Assembly: GCA_963920575.1 (NCBI GenBank)
Contig: OY986972.1
Span: forward strand, 8,816,010-8,880,009
Direction of reading: 5' to 3'
Source of the DNA: Narthecium ossifragum
Lineage: Eukaryota > Streptophyta > Magnoliopsida > Dioscoreales > Nartheciaceae
DNA: 64,000 nucleotides
The translations under genes and the position numbers were made by a program. Of the stretch, positions 60,343-64,000 are shown one piece after another. Below the pieces are notes generated by a model. That model was given only the letters and a program-made list of their open reading frames with translations. It did no database searches and had not been told where the DNA came from. Each line of letters opens with the position of its first letter. The first letter of the stretch is position 1.

Positions 60343-60956
60343 AAGAGCTAAAAGAAAAAAGTATGGTCACCTCTTTATCTGTTTATCATACCATATTCAA
60401 CTTGAATGCTAAATTTTGATAAATTAAGTTAATATCATGATTAATGAGTGATTTTTGTCTCATAATATTTAGTTACATGTGCATGCAAAGTTTTGTGATA
60501 TTTTGATTTAAAAATGATTTTAAATTGAATTTCAAAACTCACTTTCTGAGACTGACGGTCGATCCAGACTTCTTGATGGTCGACCATGCGTACATTCGCA
60601 CTGGACGGTCGACCGCCAACTTCCTCGGATCGACCGTGGATTTCATTTTTAAACCCATTGTGCTCCACGGTCGACCGCCAACTCTTTGGATCGACCGTGG
60701 GCTTGCCTTTTTACACAAAATGCTCGCGACAGTCGACCGCCAACTTGTTACAGTCGACCGCCACGGACCGTGTGACAACTTAAGTAGGGGCTTTTTCGTC
60801 ATTTTCTCTCCAATCTCCCCTTATAACTCCCGATCAACCCTTCATTCTTCTCCTGGTTCAACTGTGCCCTAACTTCTCCAAACGACCGTGCTCCTCTCTC
60901 TCTCTCTCAAACCGATCTCCTCTTCCCCTCTCAAAACCCTAACCAGCTGGTGCTCC
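60343..60956 (+). promoter_or_regulatory. SIRE spacer before ORF3 with four TCGA inverted repeats
   Basis: Between pol and the third ORF lie four inverted-repeat modules at about 60553, 60602, 60665 and 60727. Each pairs a GGTCGACC or GGTCGATC arm with a GGATCGACC-type arm. Two of them share the loop GCCAACT. They resemble the LTR modules of the same element. A promoter, structural RNA or neutral repeat role is possible; the sequence does not decide. Confidence 0.6.
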
Positions 60957-62183
60957 ATGCCTCGTACCAAAAATGCCGGTCCTCCTCCACCTGAGGAACC
61001 AGGTCAAGCCGGGAAAAGGAAGACGGCAGCAGCAAAGAAGCCACCCGGGTCAAAGAAAGCCAAAGGTGTGCAAGGCGGTTCTTCATCCAATCCTCCACCT
61101 ACCCCTTCCTACGACGACAACCTCTTCCTAGATAAGGATAGGTATAACTCCTGGCCTGAATTTAAGGATAAATTTGTTGTCTCCGGTAGAGCTTTACAAT
61201 TGCCCATAAACAAGAAACATGTAGTTGAACACTTCTTCACTGATATGGGTTGGAACAAATACTTAGAGATGCCTCAGTACATGTATCCTGAAATGGTTAG
61301 ATATTCTAATTGCAATATGACTAAGGATATAGATGATGAAGGTTGTGTAGCTCTTAGTAGCTATGTCTATGGTAATGAATTCAAAATTACCATAGAATGG
61401 TTGAATGAGTTACTAGATACACCAAATCAAGGAGAGTGCATATACTTCATTTCTTATGAGGATATCAATAGAGTCGATAAGGATAAACAAGGGAGAAAGG
61501 CAATCCTTAAGGCTCTACCAGTTGAGAAAAACACTATAGAGCTAAATAGCCTACACCAACAATTTAGGGAGCTTGCCCACTTCCTAGGAACAAACCTATT
61601 TCCTAAGCTTGGCTATCATGATCACTTGAAACCCATCCATGCCTATGTTCTTTCTTGCATCGTTAGGAAGAAGCCTCTTAACCTAGGTTATCTCTTTATC
61701 AAGGAGATGCTTAATCTAAATGCTAGGCAATCACTTCCTTTTGGGGGGTTTCTAACAAAAAATTTTCTAGCCCTCACCCTAAACCTAGCCGATGATGAAC
61801 GGAAACCCCTTTCTCAACCCTTCAACAAGTCTACCTACAAGAGGATGAAGGCCGCCAAACGAGCTTTAGGCCTCGGTTGGCCTGATGTCAGTAGAGATGA
61901 AGATGATGAGCATCAAGAAGAGCATGAAGAAGAAAATTTAGGGGGAGAGCCTTTACTTGAAGGACATCAAGGAGAATCCTCTAGTAGCCGAGTTCGTCGC
62001 AACACGGCACAAAGGCTTGATGAGCTTGAAGTTAGATTGGGAAGAATGGAACTATGTCTAGGAGATATCAAGACTTCCCAAGCAATAATCACCGGAGATC
62101 AAGCCAAGATGTCTAAGCAACTTGAAGAGATTTTCGCCTACATCAAGACTGAATTCCCACCTGACACTCCTTCAGTTGATTGA
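60957..62183 (+). CDS. SIRE third ORF, plant transposon-type protein of unknown role
   Basis: An intact frame of about 408 codons from the ATG at 60957 (MPRTKNAGPPPPEEPG). An upstream in-frame ATG at 60888 is possible, but its leader is a CT-rich run. The N-terminus is basic and proline-rich, and contains lysine clusters that could act in nuclear targeting. The central region (about residues 60-320) has WPEFKDKFVVSGRALQLPIN, YGNEFKITIEWLNELLDTP and FIKEMLNLNARQSLPFGG, matching the pattern of the putative plant transposon protein domain found in Athila/Tat and other retroelements. The C-terminus is acidic and then a predicted coiled coil (RLDELEVRLGRMELCLGDIK). No signal peptide or membrane segment is visible, so an envelope role is not supported. 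Confidence 0.75.
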   Translation: MPRTKNAGPPPPEEPGQAGKRKTAAAKKPPGSKKAKGVQGGSSSNPPPTPSYDDNLFLDKDRYNSWPEFKDKFVVSGRALQLPINKKHVVEHFFTDMGWNKYLEMPQYMYPEMVRYSNCNMTKDIDDEGCVALSSYVYGNEFKITIEWLNELLDTPNQGECIYFISYEDINRVDKDKQGRKAILKALPVEKNTIELNSLHQQFRELAHFLGTNLFPKLGYHDHLKPIHAYVLSCIVRKKPLNLGYLFIKEMLNLNARQSLPFGGFLTKNFLALTLNLADDERKPLSQPFNKSTYKRMKAAKRALGLGWPDVSRDEDDEHQEEHEEENLGGEPLLEGHQGESSSSRVRRNTAQRLDELEVRLGRMELCLGDIKTSQAIITGDQAKMSKQLEEIFAYIKTEFPPDTPSVD

Positions 62184-62711
62184 TCCTAATTCCCCATCCT
62201 TCTTACTTCTTTTTTATAATGCCAAAGGGGGAGAAAAAGTGTGATGAATGAATGTGAACAAAGCCCTACAGTTCTACATTTTATATCTCTTGTATTTTGG
62301 AAAAACTTGTTTTGAAAAGAAAGTTTTTGTAAGTCCAATGTTTTCCAAATGATTTTGAAGAGATGTATTGTATGAAAATGTTGGAATTTTTTGAATGAAA
62401 TGCAGATGTGTTCGGATATTGCTATGATGTATTTATACAATGTTATAATCTCAATATTCAATATGAAATCACTTCATGAAAGCTTAAATGTTATTATTGA
62501 AAAGAAGTGAACCTGCTAAAATCCAAACTATTATGTCAACATATCTTGAATGAAACTTTTAATATCATTTTAAAGATATATGACTTATGTGCATCTTGAA
62601 AATTAACTTTAGAACATATTTTTTGAAAGAAAAGGATGCATTGGTTAAGGGGGAGACAAAATATTTTATCATCACATTTAAAAGGATTGTCAACATCAAA
62701 AAGGGGGAGAT
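62184..62711 (+). other. SIRE 3' non-coding region with multiple purine tracts
   Basis: Purine tracts containing AAGGGGGAGA at about 62223, 62645 and 62696 lead to the 3' LTR start at 62712. No coding sequence is present. Confidence 0.8.
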
Positions 62712-62830
62712 TGTTGATCCTAACCTTGTTTTGATGATGCCAATATACATTAAATGATAAAATATATGTTTAATATTTATTACCCCTTTAATTGGAAATC
62801 TTAAATTCAATACTTAAGTCATTTTTGTAC

Positions 62831-63660
62831 TTGGGTTATGATGAATATAAGAGTTGTAGATCTTTGAATCTACTATCAGACCCAACTGATTTCATAATTG
62901 TCTGATTTTCCTATGATTTGTTATGAATTTTGTACGGGTGGGCTGCGTTGCAGCAAAAAATGATAAGTTAGTTTGATTAGCGGTTATGATTAGTGTTTTC
63001 CCGTTAATCTAGCCGTTGGATGTTTCTAGATTTTTGTTATGTTGATCCTGGCATGCAGATCTACTGGAGTCTAAGTTGGATCTCGAATCTGACGTCGTTT
63101 GGGTATCGGATCGACGGGGTCAATTAACCTCTAAGTAGAGGATTTGGTGACTTAAATAATATTATACGTTCGAAACATATAATATTATATTTCTACTGTT
63201 CATCGGAGTTTTCAGGTTTGCTTCCCGTTGCAGGAGTCCGCGGTTGACGGTCACGGTACCGTCAGAATGCCGGGACCGGTTGCAGATCGACTGGCAGCGG
63301 TTGGTAGTACCGCTGCAGCGATCCAATTGGACTTTGTTGATCCTAACCTTGTTTTGATGATGCCAATATACATTAAATGATAAAATATATATTTAATTTT
63401 TATTACCCCTTAAATTGGAAATCTTAAATTCAATATTTAAGTCATTTTTGTATTGACGGTCGATGCAAGGATAAACCGTGGGAATGTGACGGTCGATCCA
63501 TGGATCGACTGTGATGAATGCATCATACTTGGATATATGCGTATTGGCTCACAGTCGATCGGTGCGTCGATCGTGGGAAGCAGTTTTCTTCACAGAGCCT
63601 GATGGACGATGCGACGGTCGATGCGGCGGTCGACCGTGGCGCATTAATGAAGAAAGTGAA
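62831..63660 (+). repeat. Rearranged duplicate of the Tekay-LTR/SIRE-LTR junction
   Basis: Positions 62831-63334 match the Tekay LTR at 54191-54693, and 63335-63660 match the first part of the SIRE LTR from 54694. The Tekay-to-SIRE join (GACTT then TGTTGATCC) is identical in both places. It begins where the SIRE 3' LTR breaks off after TTTTTGTAC and ends near 63660 where a new Tekay LTR start follows. Copies differ at several sites. Confidence 0.88.
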
Positions 63661-64000
63661 GAGGACCTGTCCCTCTACCCCTGTGGCTCGTTGTTGACCG
63701 CAAGGGCAATTTGGTAAAATTACGCCTTGTTGGTTTGTTTCACACTCGCGTGTGCACACACTGACCTTGTTTGTGTTAGTGCTTGATTAGAATGGTTAGT
63801 TGGACCAGGGATCGGAAGATCCCAGCTCGGGTGCGCGGAAGCTTGCTTTTTGGCAGCTTACGGCCCTTGAGCGATCGATCGCTCCTAGGAGCGATCGATC
63901 GGACTCGTGAGCGAGTCGGTGGGTTTTTGACCCGTTCGAATCGATCCAAGTGTTTTGGATCGATCCAACCTGTCTCGGATCGATCCAACTTGGCGTGGGA
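63661..64000 (+). repeat. Start of another Tekay LTR, running out of the window
   Basis: GAGGACCTGTCCCTCTACCC and the following 180 bp match LTR starts at 42292 and 53307; the first bases of TGTGAGGACC are replaced by the junction sequence. From about 63865 it carries palindromes GAGCGATCGATCGCTC and GGATCGATCCAA instead of the GATCGATCTT type seen at the same position in other copies. Confidence 0.85.

Larger units (their letters stand above)
54694..62830 (+). mobile_element. SIRE-type copia element with a third ORF; 3' LTR truncated
   Basis: The 5' LTR is 54694-55935 (1,242 bp), starting TGTTGATCC and ending GGAACTTCA. The tRNA-Met primer-binding site ATTGGTATCAGAGC follows. Gag is at 56000-57762, a deleted pol at 57779-60342, and an additional ORF at 60957-62183. 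Purine tracts containing AAGGGGGAGA occur at about 62223, 62645 and 62696; multiple tracts are a known Sirevirus trait. The 3' LTR starts at 62712 but is broken after 119 bp. The element sits inside Tekay LTR C. Confidence 0.93.

Noticed and set aside
60957..62183. Third ORF of SIRE as an envelope protein
   Set aside because: There is no signal peptide, no hydrophobic membrane segment and no cleavage site. The domain pattern is that of plant transposon-type proteins.

Overview
This window is plant nuclear DNA. One intact protein-coding gene, a type-1 9S-lipoxygenase with nine exons, sits at 11.8-16.5 kb, and almost everything to its right is nested transposable elements. The lipoxygenase sequence and the mix of repeats (SIRE-type copia, Tekay- and Reina-type chromoviruses, hAT, a PIF/Harbinger-like MITE) suggest a monocot, possibly a non-grass one. 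That assignment is an inference, and no species can be named from the sequence alone. A 200-N block at 26237-26436 marks a scaffold gap.

Left part (1-17.5 kb): positions 1 to about 1.9 kb, plus a duplicated piece to about 2.8 kb, are a decayed second lipoxygenase copy in the same orientation as the functional gene. So this was a tandem lipoxygenase pair of which only one member survives. A copia element with matching target duplications (TCTAG) lies at 3259-8438. The functional gene follows, with a TATA box, a long GA/CT microsatellite touching the start codon, and a MITE about 300 bp upstream of the ATG.

Middle (17.5-42 kb): A/T-rich intergenic DNA, then a 3.5-kb Tekay-like LTR (22185-25655) and a dispersed repeat present twice. 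One repeat copy (21.0-21.66 kb) is uninterrupted. The other (26.88-30.64 kb) is split by a dead hAT transposon. Next come a GA/CT-rich tract holding a solo Tekay LTR (TSD CTCGC), a broken fragment of an NCS1 nucleobase transporter, an internally deleted SIRE copia element (35792-39537), and a solo LTR inserted into a tandem repeat (39874-41404).

Right part (42-64 kb): a stack of nested retrotransposons. A plus-strand Tekay LTR (42292-49422) is split by a young Reina-like gypsy element (42613-47471, TSD TCTTC). A minus-strand Tekay element is inserted into the leader of the first. Another plus-strand Tekay LTR is inserted into the integrase of the second, and a long SIRE element (54694-62830) is inserted into that LTR. 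A rearranged duplicate of the LTR/SIRE junction follows at 62831-63660.

The two most unusual observations are these. (1) Unrelated LTR families here (copia SIRE, gypsy Tekay, and two further LTRs) carry arrays of short self-complementary motifs with a TCGA/ATCGAT core, spaced about 60-70 bp apart and often alternating with a GACAGAG-like spacer. A similar array lies upstream of the intact third ORF of SIRE. (2) The Reina-like element has one uninterrupted Gag-integrase-chromodomain frame from which protease, reverse transcriptase and RNase H are missing, between nearly identical LTRs.
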